A DNA stretch of 7,820 nucleotides from Bacillota bacterium (GCA_023427705.1 JAEZAL010000189.1:1-7820); one strand, 5' to 3'. Shown: positions 1 through 6,930, counted from the first letter of the stretch. Program-made: numbers and translations. Notes: generated from the letters alone by a model not told the origin.

Positions 1-23
1 AGGCAGGCTTATATAAGCAATGA
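1..23 (+). CDS. rnpA: RNase P protein component, C-terminal end only (partial)
   Basis: Only the last six codons and the stop are visible. In the frame starting at position 3 they read A-G-L-Y-K-Q followed by TGA at 21-23. A short AGLYK-type tail is typical of clostridial RnpA, the protein subunit that helps the RNase P ribozyme mature tRNA 5' ends. The gene expected immediately before yidD in Firmicutes is rnpA. The stop codon overlaps the yidD start in an ATGA arrangement, so the two genes are very probably translationally coupled. The identification rests on this tail and on synteny, because the body of the protein lies outside the window. Confidence 0.65.
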
Positions 24-229
24 AAAAAATAATGTTAAAATCTATACATTTATATAGAAAATATATTTCGCCAATGAGACCGCCAACATGCATATATGTT
101 CCTACATGTTCAGAATATGCTATTCAAGCAATAACAAAATATGGAGCTATTAAAGGTGGTTTTTTAGCTATAAAGAGAATTTTAAGATGCCAACCTTTAT
201 CTAAGGGTGGATACGATCCGTTAAAATAA
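20..229 (+). CDS. yidD: YidD, membrane protein insertion efficiency factor
   Basis: A 69-residue protein of the YidD (DUF37) family, a small membrane-associated factor thought to help YidC-dependent insertion. Visible hallmarks are the N-terminal amphipathic stretch (about 5-17), the PTCSEYA core at 28-34 with Cys24 and Cys30, the AIKRILRC segment ending at Cys57, and the GGYDP motif near the end. The length is normal for the family. The start ATG at 20 overlaps the rnpA stop (ATGA). No good Shine-Dalgarno site lies at the usual distance, so initiation probably depends on ribosomes finishing rnpA. The stop codon is merged with the SD of yidC. The position between rnpA and yidC is the standard Firmicute arrangement. 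Confidence 0.95.
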   Translation: MKKIMLKSIHLYRKYISPMRPPTCIYVPTCSEYAIQAITKYGAIKGGFLAIKRILRCQPLSKGGYDPLK

Positions 230-247
230 GGAGGCTATGCTCAAAAT

Positions 248-1015
248 ATGATGAAGTTCTTACAACCTATTACAAATTTTTTAACTATTATATTTGAAGG
301 TTTACATGATGTAATATTAAATTTATTTAATTTACAGCCAAGTGGAGTATCTTATATATTAACTATAGCGTTATTTACATTAATAATAAGATTACTAATA
401 CTTCCTTTAAATATAAAAGCAAATAGATCAAATGCTAGAATGCAAGAGATTCAACCAGAATTAAATGCTATTCAAAAGAAATATGCTAATGATCCTCAAA
501 AAATGCAAGCTGAATATTCAAAATGCATGAAGGATAATAATGTAAGTATGTTTGGAGGATGTCTTCCAACGTTATTACCATTACCAATACTTTTTGCACT
601 TTACTATGTATTTATGAATATAAATATAGATTCAGTAGTTAATCCATCATTCTTATGGATACCAAACGTATTTGAAAAAGATCCACGTTTCATATTACCA
701 GTATTAGCATTCCTAAGCACATACTTACCAAGTTTATTATTAACTAAGTCTATGCCTAAGAATGAAGATGGAAAACAAATGAACATGGGATCTATGAATA
801 TAATGATGGCAGGTATGATGGGAGTAATGGCTATTAATTTTAGTTCACTTCTAGTAATTTACTGGGTAATAGGTGGAGTTATTCAATTAGTTCAAACTTA
901 TTTCTTAAATTACTTACCAGCTATGAAGAAAAAAGCAGCTAAAGAAGAAGAAGAACAATATAAAGTAATAGAAAATGCCAAAAAAGCAACACCAAAGACT
1001 AAGAAAAGAAATTAA
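248..1015 (+). CDS. yidC: YidC/Oxa1/SpoIIIJ-family membrane protein insertase
   Basis: A 255-residue polytopic membrane protein that inserts and folds membrane proteins alone or with the Sec translocon. Hydrophobic segments lie near residues 34-56, 106-124, 147-167 and 184-220, preceded by an N-terminal amphipathic/hydrophobic stretch (6-28). Arg48 in the first core segment matches the conserved positive residue of the YidC hydrophilic groove. The cytosolic loop at about 57-100 carries the charged helical hairpin typical of the family, and MFGGCLP at 101-107 begins the next membrane segment. The C-terminal tail (226-255) is Lys/Glu-rich, ending strongly basic, and could contact ribosomes. There is no lipobox or cleavable signal, unlike Bacillus SpoIIIJ. 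A perfect AAGGAGG at 228-234 overlaps the yidD stop, but its 13-nt distance to this ATG is long. Adjacent ATGs at 248 and 251 leave the exact start ambiguous by one codon. Confidence 0.96.
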   Translation: MMKFLQPITNFLTIIFEGLHDVILNLFNLQPSGVSYILTIALFTLIIRLLILPLNIKANRSNARMQEIQPELNAIQKKYANDPQKMQAEYSKCMKDNNVSMFGGCLPTLLPLPILFALYYVFMNINIDSVVNPSFLWIPNVFEKDPRFILPVLAFLSTYLPSLLLTKSMPKNEDGKQMNMGSMNIMMAGMMGVMAINFSSLLVIYWVIGGVIQLVQTYFLNYLPAMKKKAAKEEEEQYKVIENAKKATPKTKKRN

Positions 1016-1047
1016 GTAAATTAGTATTACCAGGTGGTGATTAGGGT

Positions 1048-1671
1048 ATGAAAACATTAGAAATGACGGGTAAAACCGTAAGTGAAGCATTAGAAAATGC
1101 TTTAAAAAGCTTAAAGCTTACAGAAGATAAGGTTGAATATGAAGTTTTGGATGAAGGTTCTAAAGGATTTTTAAATCTTATAGGTACAAAACCAGCTAAA
1201 ATATTAGTTAAAGTAAAAAGAGATTATAACGAAGAAGTAAGATTATTCTTAAGAAATATACTTAATAGCATGAAGGTACAAGCGGAAATAAGAATAAGAG
1301 AAGAAAATGATATAGTACACATTGATTTAACAGGACCTAAAATGGGTATTATTATTGGATATAGAGGAGAGACACTAGATGCTCTACAATATCTAGCTTC
1401 ATTAGTTGTAAATAAAAATCATGATATTCCTTATAAAAAAGTAGTTTTAGATACTGAAAATTATAGGAAGAAGAGAGAAGAAACTTTAATTAGAGTTGCT
1501 GAAAAAACTGCATATAAAGTAAAGAGAATTAGAAAACCTTATAGACTAGAGCCGATGAATCCTTACGAAAGAAGGATAATACATTCAGCTTTACAAGATA
1601 ATGAATATGTTTATACTTTTAGTGAGGGGGAAGAACCTCATAGAAGAGTAGTAGTAGACATTAAGAAATAA
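1048..1671 (+). CDS. khpB: KhpB/Jag, KH and R3H domain RNA-binding protein
   Basis: A 207-residue Jag (SpoIIIJ-associated)/KhpB protein with the three expected domains. The Jag-N domain (about 1-55) contains EGSKGFLNLIGTKPA. A KH domain (about 78-135) has the GYRG loop at 104-107. A C-terminal R3H domain (about 140-207) has its Arg175-xxx-His179 signature within NPYERRIIH. In other Firmicutes, KhpB partners KhpA, binds RNA and influences cell-wall synthesis and division; that role is inferred here by family. The SD region AGGTGGTGAT at 1032-1041 lies 6 nt before the ATG. It follows yidC by 32 nt, the usual yidC-jag pairing, and is the last gene before a terminator that begins inside its stop codon. 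Confidence 0.96.
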   Translation: MKTLEMTGKTVSEALENALKSLKLTEDKVEYEVLDEGSKGFLNLIGTKPAKILVKVKRDYNEEVRLFLRNILNSMKVQAEIRIREENDIVHIDLTGPKMGIIIGYRGETLDALQYLASLVVNKNHDIPYKKVVLDTENYRKKREETLIRVAEKTAYKVKRIRKPYRLEPMNPYERRIIHSALQDNEYVYTFSEGEEPHRRVVVDIKK

Positions 1672-1710
1672 AGGTGGGGAAGCCAAAAGGCTTTCTTACC
1701 TTTTCTTTTT
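1670..1710 (+). terminator. Rho-independent terminator after khpB/jag
   Basis: A 15-bp stem pairs 1670-1684 with 1689-1703. It includes three G-U wobbles (1676, 1677 and 1679 with 1697, 1696 and 1694) and is closed by an AAAA loop at 1685-1688. A T-rich tract runs to 1710. The first bases of the stem are the last bases of the jag stop codon, so a terminating ribosome would occupy its foot. This closes the rnpA-yidD-yidC-jag unit. Confidence 0.88.
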
Positions 1711-1737
1711 GGAAAATTACATGGTTTTTTATTTATT

Positions 1738-1766
1738 TTGACTTACTATAAATTGTTTTGTAAAAT
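1738..1766 (+). promoter_or_regulatory. Sigma-A-type promoter for mnmE-mnmG-rsmG
   Basis: TTGACT at 1738-1743 and TAAAAT at 1761-1766 are separated by exactly 17 nt. Each hexamer matches the vegetative consensus at 5 of 6 positions. It lies just downstream of the jag terminator, and the predicted start near 1773 gives a leader of about 60 nt before mnmE. This explains how the modification genes are transcribed after the upstream unit ends. A TATACT at 1786-1791 has no acceptable -35 partner. Confidence 0.72.
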
Positions 1767-1800
1767 GAATATTAGTTAAAAAGGATATACTATAAATATA

Positions 1801-1814
1801 GACTTAATTAAGTC
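1801..1814. repeat. Perfect 14-bp palindrome in the mnmE leader
   Basis: GACTTAATTAAGTC is perfectly self-complementary with no central spacer. It lies downstream of the promoter and 5 nt before the AAGGAGG ribosome site of mnmE. It could be a dimeric repressor operator, or in RNA a 5-bp stem with an AATT loop next to the SD. No regulator is identifiable, and chance in AT-rich DNA is possible. Confidence 0.5.
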
Positions 1815-1833
1815 AAGACAAGGAGGATAGAAG

Positions 1834-3213
1834 TTGAAAGAATTTGATACAATTTGCGCTATATCTACAGCTATTGGAGAAGGTGGAATCGCCATTATTA
1901 GAGTATCTGGTGATAATGCCTTAAGTATTGTGTCTAAAATATTTAGACCTAAAAACGGAAAAGATATAAAAGACATGAAAACTTACACTATGAGATATGG
2001 CCATATAATTGACATAAATAGTGAAGAGTTAATAGATGAAGTAATTATAAGTTATATGAAAGGTCCAAGAAGCTTTACAGCTGAGGATACTGTTGAAATA
2101 AATTGTCATGGTGGAGTTACATCTACTAATAAAGTTTTAGAAACTGTTATAAAAGCTGGAGCAAGACTTGCAGAACCAGGTGAGTTTACAAAGAGAGCAT
2201 TTTTGAACGGAAGAATAGATTTATCTCAAGCAGAAGCAGTTATGGATTTAATAACTGCAAAAACTGAACTTGCTATGAAATCTGCATTAATGCAAAGTAA
2301 TGGATCTTTATCTCAAAGAATTGGTAAATTAAATGAATATCTATTAAATGTTTTAGCTTTAATAGAATATGCTGTTGATTTTACAGAAGATGATGAAGAA
2401 ATAGATCCAACTATTCCTATTAGAGTAAGAGAAAGCTTAGAAAAAGCTCATGAAGATATAGAAAAATTACTTAAGAGTGCGGATGAAGGAAAAATAATAA
2501 GAGATGGATTAAGCTTAGCCATAGTTGGTAAGCCTAATGTTGGTAAATCATCCTTATTAAATGTTTTATTAAAGGAAAAGAGAGCTATAGTTACAGATAT
2601 AGCTGGAACAACTAGAGATGTAATCGAAGAATACATTAACTTAGATGGAATACCTATTAAGATTATAGACACAGCTGGGATTAGAGAAACTGAAGATATA
2701 GTTGAAAAAATAGGTGTAGAAAAATCTAGAGAAAAAATAGACGAAGCTGATTTAGTTTTATTAGTTCTAGATTCTTCAAGAGAGCTAGATAAGGAAGATA
2801 AAGAAATAATTGAGGCCGTTAAAAATAAAAAGTCAATTGTTATCTTAAACAAAATTGATTTAGAGAGTAAAATTGATAATTCAATATTAAATAATTTCGA
2901 AAATATAATAAAAATTTCAGCTAAAGAAGATATTGGTATAGATGGTTTGAAAAATGAGATTAAGAATATGTTCTTTAGTGGTAAAATAGATAGCGAAAGC
3001 TTAATAATATCAAATTCAAGGCATAAGCAAGCCTTAATTAGAGCTGGTGAAAATTGTAATGAAGCTCTAATGAGATTAAATAATAATGAGTATTTAGATT
3101 TAATTTCGATATTCGTTACAGCAGCATTAAAAGCTTTAGGTGAAATTACAGGATCAGAATTAGAAGAAGATTTAGTTAATAAGATATTTAAAGAATTTTG
3201 TTGTGGAAAGTAG
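1834..3213 (+). CDS. mnmE: MnmE, tRNA uridine-5-carboxymethylaminomethyl modification GTPase
   Basis: A 459-residue GTPase (formerly TrmE/ThdF) that works with MnmG to build the carboxymethylaminomethyl group at C5 of wobble U34 in certain tRNAs. The N-terminal domain (1-120) begins DTICAISTAIGEGGIAIIRVSG, the formyl-tetrahydrofolate-binding region of the family. The inserted Ras-like G domain (about 225-380) has G1 GKPNVGKSS (232-240), G2 GTTRD (258-262), G3 DTAG (279-282), G4 NKID (339-342) and G5 SAK (362-364). The helical domain ends in CCGK (456-459), matching the C-x-G-K terminus with its functional Cys456. The start is TTG, supported by AAGGAGG at 1820-1826 with 7-nt spacing and by the family N-terminus. 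It is the first gene of its transcription unit and ends 13 nt before mnmG. Confidence 0.97.
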   Translation: MKEFDTICAISTAIGEGGIAIIRVSGDNALSIVSKIFRPKNGKDIKDMKTYTMRYGHIIDINSEELIDEVIISYMKGPRSFTAEDTVEINCHGGVTSTNKVLETVIKAGARLAEPGEFTKRAFLNGRIDLSQAEAVMDLITAKTELAMKSALMQSNGSLSQRIGKLNEYLLNVLALIEYAVDFTEDDEEIDPTIPIRVRESLEKAHEDIEKLLKSADEGKIIRDGLSLAIVGKPNVGKSSLLNVLLKEKRAIVTDIAGTTRDVIEEYINLDGIPIKIIDTAGIRETEDIVEKIGVEKSREKIDEADLVLLVLDSSRELDKEDKEIIEAVKNKKSIVILNKIDLESKIDNSILNNFENIIKISAKEDIGIDGLKNEIKNMFFSGKIDSESLIISNSRHKQALIRAGENCNEALMRLNNNEYLDLISIFVTAALKALGEITGSELEEDLVNKIFKEFCCGK

Positions 3214-3226
3214 GAGATAAATAAAT

Positions 3227-5101
3227 ATGAAATATAGAGCAGGAGAATATGATGTAGTAGTTGTTGGTGCTGGTCATGCAGGTTGTGAAGCAGCACTAGC
3301 AACAGCAAGAATGGGACTAAAGACATTAATTTGCACTACAAATCTTGATTCTGTAGCTATGATGCCATGTAACCCTAATATAGGAGGAACTGCGAAAGGC
3401 CATCTAGTAAGAGAAATTGATGCATTAGGTGGTGAAATGGGTGTAAATATAGATAATACTTACATCCAATCTAGAATGCTTAATACATCAAAGGGGCCAG
3501 CAGTTCACTCATTAAGAGCACAGGCTGATAAGAAGAGATATCAATACAGAATGAAGAGTGTCTTAGAAGAACAAGAAAATTTATCATTAAGACAATTAGA
3601 AGTAGTGGAATTAGATATAGAGGATGGCAAAGTAAAAGGAGTTCTTACTAAAAATGGTGGATACTTTGGTTGTAAAGCCATTATCTTAACAACAGGAACT
3701 TATTTAAGAGCCAGAATTATTATTGGAGATGTAACATATAATAGTGGTCCTAATGGTTTATCAGCTGCTAACGAATTATCACAATCATTAATAAATTTAG
3801 GAATAAAACTAAGAAGATTTAAAACTGGTACACCAGCAAGAATTAATAAGAGAACTGTAGATTTCTCTAAAATGATTGAACAACCTGGAGATGAAAAAAT
3901 AGTACCTTTCTCATTTATGAGCGTGGATATTTCAAGAGATCAGGTTTCTTGTTGGTTAACTTATACTAGTGAAGAAACTCATAAAATTATTAAGGATAAT
4001 ATAGATAGATCCCCAATGTACAATGGATTAATAGAGGGGGTTGGTCCTAGATATTGTCCATCAATTGAAGATAAAGTTATGAGATTCCCAGATAGAGAAA
4101 GACATCAGCTATTTATAGAGCCAGAAGGTGAAGATACTCAAGAAATGTATGTTGGAGGTATGTCATCATCATTACCAGAGGATGTTCAATTACAAATGTT
4201 AAGATCAGTTCCTGGTCTTGAAAATGCTGAGATTATGAGAACTGCTTATGCAATTGAATATGATTCAATTGATCCTACACAATTAAAGCCTACACTAGAG
4301 TTTAAGGAATTTGAAGGCTTATATGGAGCAGGTCAATTAAATGGTAGTTCAGGCTATGAAGAAGCAGGCGGACAAGGTATCGTTGCAGGTATAAATGCTG
4401 CCCTAAAAATTAAAGGACAAGATCCTATGGTTTTAACTAGGTCAGATGGATATATAGGTGTTTTAATAGATGATTTAGTTACAAAAGGAACTAATGAGCC
4501 TTATAGAATGATGACAGCTAGAGCTGAATATAGACTGTTATTAAGACAAGACAATGCAGACTTTAGATTAACTGAAATTGGATATAAAGCTGGGCTTGTA
4601 ACAGAAGAAAGATATCAAAAATTCATAACTAGAAAAAATAATGTAGAAAATGAAGTTAACAGATTAAAAGAACTTCAAATTACTAATAAAAAAGAAGTAA
4701 ATGAATTTTTAGTATCTATGGGATCTGTTGAATTAAAGAAACCAATTAGTTTCTATGAATTAATTAAGAGACCAGAATTAGATTATTTTAATTTAGTAGA
4801 ATTAGATCCAGAAAGACCTGATTATGATGAAGATATTGGAGAGCAAATCAATATAATAACTAAATATGAAGGTTATATAAGTAGCCAACTTGACCAAGTT
4901 AAACAATTTAGAAAGTTTGAAAAGAAGCTTATTCCAGAAGATATAGATTATGCTGAAGTAAAAGGCTTGAGAACAGAGGCAATACAAAAATTATCAAATA
5001 TTAAGCCTATAAGTATAGGGCAAGCATCTAGAATATCAGGAGTTTCTCCAGCAGATATATCTGTATTATTAATTTACTTAGAACATCAATATAAGAAATA
5101 A
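3227..5101 (+). CDS. mnmG: MnmG/GidA, FAD-dependent tRNA uridine-34 modification enzyme
   Basis: A 624-residue flavoprotein that forms the MnmE-MnmG complex for cmnm5U34 synthesis in tRNA. The Rossmann FAD motif G14-A-G16-H-A-G19-C-E is near the N-terminus. CNPNIGG (48-54) carries Cys48, and GPRYCPSIEDK (273-283) carries Cys277; these are the two conserved cysteines known in E. coli MnmG. The second family signature, GAGQLNGSSGYEEAGGQG, starts at about residue 367. The C-terminal helical domain, used to bind MnmE and tRNA, includes SRISGVSPADISVLLIYLEH. Length is full for the family. AGGAG at 3212-3216, overlapping the mnmE stop, lies 10 nt before the ATG. The mnmE-mnmG adjacency means the two complex partners are co-expressed. 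Confidence 0.98.
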   Translation: MKYRAGEYDVVVVGAGHAGCEAALATARMGLKTLICTTNLDSVAMMPCNPNIGGTAKGHLVREIDALGGEMGVNIDNTYIQSRMLNTSKGPAVHSLRAQADKKRYQYRMKSVLEEQENLSLRQLEVVELDIEDGKVKGVLTKNGGYFGCKAIILTTGTYLRARIIIGDVTYNSGPNGLSAANELSQSLINLGIKLRRFKTGTPARINKRTVDFSKMIEQPGDEKIVPFSFMSVDISRDQVSCWLTYTSEETHKIIKDNIDRSPMYNGLIEGVGPRYCPSIEDKVMRFPDRERHQLFIEPEGEDTQEMYVGGMSSSLPEDVQLQMLRSVPGLENAEIMRTAYAIEYDSIDPTQLKPTLEFKEFEGLYGAGQLNGSSGYEEAGGQGIVAGINAALKIKGQDPMVLTRSDGYIGVLIDDLVTKGTNEPYRMMTARAEYRLLLRQDNADFRLTEIGYKAGLVTEERYQKFITRKNNVENEVNRLKELQITNKKEVNEFLVSMGSVELKKPISFYELIKRPELDYFNLVELDPERPDYDEDIGEQINIITKYEGYISSQLDQVKQFRKFEKKLIPEDIDYAEVKGLRTEAIQKLSNIKPISIGQASRISGVSPADISVLLIYLEHQYKK

Positions 5102-5118
5102 GCTTTTATGGAGGAAAT

Positions 5119-5838
5119 ATGGAATATTTTCAATTAATGAAGGAAGCATCATTAGAAGTAGGACTTGATTTAACTGAGCAACAGTATAATCAATTTATAA
5201 TGTATATGAGACTTTTGCAGGAGTGGAATGAAAAAATTAACCTTACTGCAATAACAGAAGATGAAGAAGTAATTAAAAAGCATTTTATAGATTGTATAAA
5301 GGCTTTTAAGTCTAATGCTGTAAAAAATGCTAAGACTATTATAGATGTAGGCACTGGTGCTGGATTCCCAGGCCTACCAATAGCTATAATGAATCCTAAT
5401 GTTAGAGTAACATTACTAGATTCATTAAACAAAAGAATAAATTTTTTAAATGCAGTTATAGCAAAATTAGATCTAAAAAATGTTGTTACAATTCATTCAA
5501 GAGCAGAAGATGGAGCAAGAAAACCAGAATTAAGAGAAAATTTTGATGTTGCTACCTCTAGAGCTGTTGCAAATATGGCTGTTTTATCAGAGTTTTGTTT
5601 ACCTTATGTAAAGTTAGAGGGGTACTTTGTTGCACTTAAAGGACCAGCCATTGAGGATGAAATTAAGGAAGGCAAAAAAGCTATTAGTACTTTAGGCGGC
5701 GAATTAGAAAATATAATAGAAGTAAATATTGAAGAATCTGATTTAAAACATAATATTGTTGAAATAAGGAAGGTAAGTAAGTGTCCAAAAACTTATCCTA
5801 GAAAGGCTGGAACAATTAATAAGAAGCCTATTAAATAG
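5119..5838 (+). CDS. rsmG: RsmG, 16S rRNA (guanine-N7) methyltransferase
   Basis: A 239-residue SAM-dependent methyltransferase (formerly GidB) that makes m7G in the 530 loop of 16S rRNA (G527, E. coli numbering). In other bacteria its loss gives low-level streptomycin resistance. Visible features are the N-terminal helix pair ending EWNEKINLTAI, the SAM-binding loop DVGTGAGFPG (76-85), the TSRAVA motif (146-151), and the C-terminal YPRKAGTINKKPI signature. The protein is full length. GGAGG at 5110-5114 is only 4 nt from the ATG, a tight but usable spacing; Met7 is an in-frame alternative without an SD. It follows mnmG by 17 nt and probably shares its transcript. No clear terminator follows. 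Confidence 0.97.
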   Translation: MEYFQLMKEASLEVGLDLTEQQYNQFIMYMRLLQEWNEKINLTAITEDEEVIKKHFIDCIKAFKSNAVKNAKTIIDVGTGAGFPGLPIAIMNPNVRVTLLDSLNKRINFLNAVIAKLDLKNVVTIHSRAEDGARKPELRENFDVATSRAVANMAVLSEFCLPYVKLEGYFVALKGPAIEDEIKEGKKAISTLGGELENIIEVNIEESDLKHNIVEIRKVSKCPKTYPRKAGTINKKPIK

Positions 5839-6039
5839 AAGATTCTACAAAATATATTAATATAATTAGTCGATATAATATATAATAAATAGATATGTGA
5901 ATTCATTTGTATTTTTATAAGGTATATTTAGTGAATTTGTCTTACAAAATTAGGAAATAAAAGAAGGAAATATATAATAAAAATAGAATTTTTAAATTAT
6001 TGAGTTTAATGGAAATTTATTTTAATAAGGGATGGTTGA
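5839..6039. other. AT-rich intergenic region between rsmG and noc
   Basis: About 200 bp, overwhelmingly A and T, with no ORF of substance and no convincing intrinsic terminator. Several TATAAT strings occur (5861, 5874, 5881, 5973), as expected in such sequence. The best placed is 5973-5978, which has a poor TTAGGA (5950-5955) at 17-nt spacing and would give a leader of about 55 nt for noc. The heptamer GTGAATT recurs at 5897 and 5931. I see no parS-like or Noc-site-like palindrome and no DnaA-box cluster. Confidence 0.6.
5950..5978 (+). promoter_or_regulatory. Weak candidate promoter for noc
   Basis: A perfect -10 hexamer TATAAT (5973-5978) is paired at 17 nt with TTAGGA (5950-5955), which matches only 3 of 6 consensus -35 positions. 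The position suits a noc promoter, but AT-rich background makes chance matches likely. Readthrough from rsmG is an alternative. Confidence 0.3.
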
Positions 6040-6822
6040 GTGCATATGAATAGAGAAATTAGTAATATAAGTGTAAATAAGATATTTCCAAATACTTATC
6101 AGCCAAGAAGGATTTTTAATGAAGAGGCATTAGAAGAGTTATCTCAATCTATAAAGGAGCATGGAATAATTCAGCCTATTACTGTTAGAAAAAGAGGAGA
6201 GTGTTTTGAGTTAGTAGCTGGTGAAAGACGTTGGAGAGCTGCAAGAATGGCAGCTCTTGATGTTGTTCCTTGTAATATAATAGAAATAACTGATACTGAA
6301 TCTGCTGAAATTGCTTTACTTGAAAATCTACAAAGAGAAGATTTAAATTTCATAGAAGAGGCTGAAGCTTATTTTAATTTAATTAATGATCATAAATTCA
6401 CTCAAGATGAATTAGCAAAAAGAATGGGAAAGAAACAATCAACTATTGCTAATAAGTTGAGAATATTAAAGCTTAGTGATAAAGTAAGAGAAACTTGTTT
6501 AGAAAACAAATTGACAGAAAGACATGCAAGAGCTCTTTTATCATTACCTAATGAAGAGTTACAACTTAATGTTGTAGATAAAATTGTTAAAAACTCTTTA
6601 AATGTTAAAGCAACAGAAGAATTAATAAATAAAGAGTTATTAAAAATAGCAGGAGAAGAGCTAAGTAATAAAGATAAGAAAAGAGTAAAAAGTGTATTCC
6701 CTGCAAAGTTATATGTTAATACTATAAGACAAGTTTTTGATAAGTTTAATATACCAGCTGAGTATAAATTCAAGGATGATGAGGAATTTATTCAAATAAC
6801 AGTTAGTATTCCTAAAAAGTAA
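6040..6822 (+). CDS. noc: Noc, ParB-family nucleoid occlusion protein (short N-terminus)
   Basis: A 260-residue ParB/Noc-family CTP-switch DNA-binding protein, expected to bind specific chromosomal sites and keep division off the nucleoid. The N-terminal ParB domain has PNTYQPRRIF, the CTP-binding GERRWRAA (61-68) and ENLQRED (95-101). The helix-turn-helix domain spans about 118-170, followed by a C-terminal dimerisation domain. The four residues reported to separate Noc from ParB specificity are all of the Noc type: Gln133, Lys139, Lys144 and Arg161. Unlike Bacillus Noc, the protein starts directly at the ParB domain. An in-frame TGA at 6037-6039 rules out extension. The start is GTG 6040 (AAGGGAT at 6027-6033, better spacing) or ATG 6046, two codons later. 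It is followed by a long hairpin terminator and then soj. Confidence 0.93.
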   Translation: MHMNREISNISVNKIFPNTYQPRRIFNEEALEELSQSIKEHGIIQPITVRKRGECFELVAGERRWRAARMAALDVVPCNIIEITDTESAEIALLENLQREDLNFIEEAEAYFNLINDHKFTQDELAKRMGKKQSTIANKLRILKLSDKVRETCLENKLTERHARALLSLPNEELQLNVVDKIVKNSLNVKATEELINKELLKIAGEELSNKDKKRVKSVFPAKLYVNTIRQVFDKFNIPAEYKFKDDEEFIQITVSIPKK

Positions 6823-6854
6823 AAAGTACTAGTTTTAAATATAAATATAATTTG

Positions 6855-6930
6855 AAATGAAGAAAAATTATGTTGTTTAGGCTAAATTATTCTAATTTAG
6901 TAAACAATATGATGATTTCTTCATTTTTTT
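6855..6930 (+). terminator. Very long hairpin with T-run after noc, probable terminator
   Basis: A nested, nearly continuous hairpin. The outer stem pairs 6855-6865 with 6916-6926 (11 perfect pairs). The middle stem pairs 6867-6879 with 6901-6913 (13 pairs, two G-U). The inner stem pairs 6882-6889 with 6893-6900 (8 perfect pairs) around the loop TTC. The only breaks are a 1x2 internal loop (6866 against 6914-6915) and a two-G bulge (6880-6881). Seven Ts (6924-6930) follow, so it should end the noc transcript on this strand. The upstream flank is not A-rich enough for a matching reverse terminator. Confidence 0.8.

Noticed and set aside
1624..1639. GAGG...CCTC inverted repeat inside the end of jag
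   Set aside because: A four-base-pair stem inside coding sequence with no T-run or conservation argument, explained by the Glu/Gly/Pro codons there.
2448..3326. Long open frame on the minus strand (292 codons) across mnmE
   Set aside because: It lies antisense to a complete, motif-rich mnmE. The translation is dominated by Ser, Leu, Ile and Phe, as expected from the complement of an AT-rich gene, and it has no recognisable domain.
5853..5864. TATATTAATATA palindrome after rsmG as a terminator or binding site
   Set aside because: It is a pure A/T alternating sequence with no loop, no G-C pairs and no T-run, as expected by chance in this spacer.
5936..5944. TTTGTCTTA as a Spo0A box upstream of noc
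   Set aside because: It matches the usual box at only 7 of 9 positions and misses the GAA end. One weak match in AT-rich DNA is not evidence.
6009..6053. 15-codon ORF (MEIYFNKGWLSAYE) overlapping the noc start in another frame, considered as a frameshifted Noc membrane helix or leader peptide
   Set aside because: It has no SD, does not resemble the Bacillus Noc N-terminus, and joining it to noc would need a frameshift for which there is no slippery sequence or other support.
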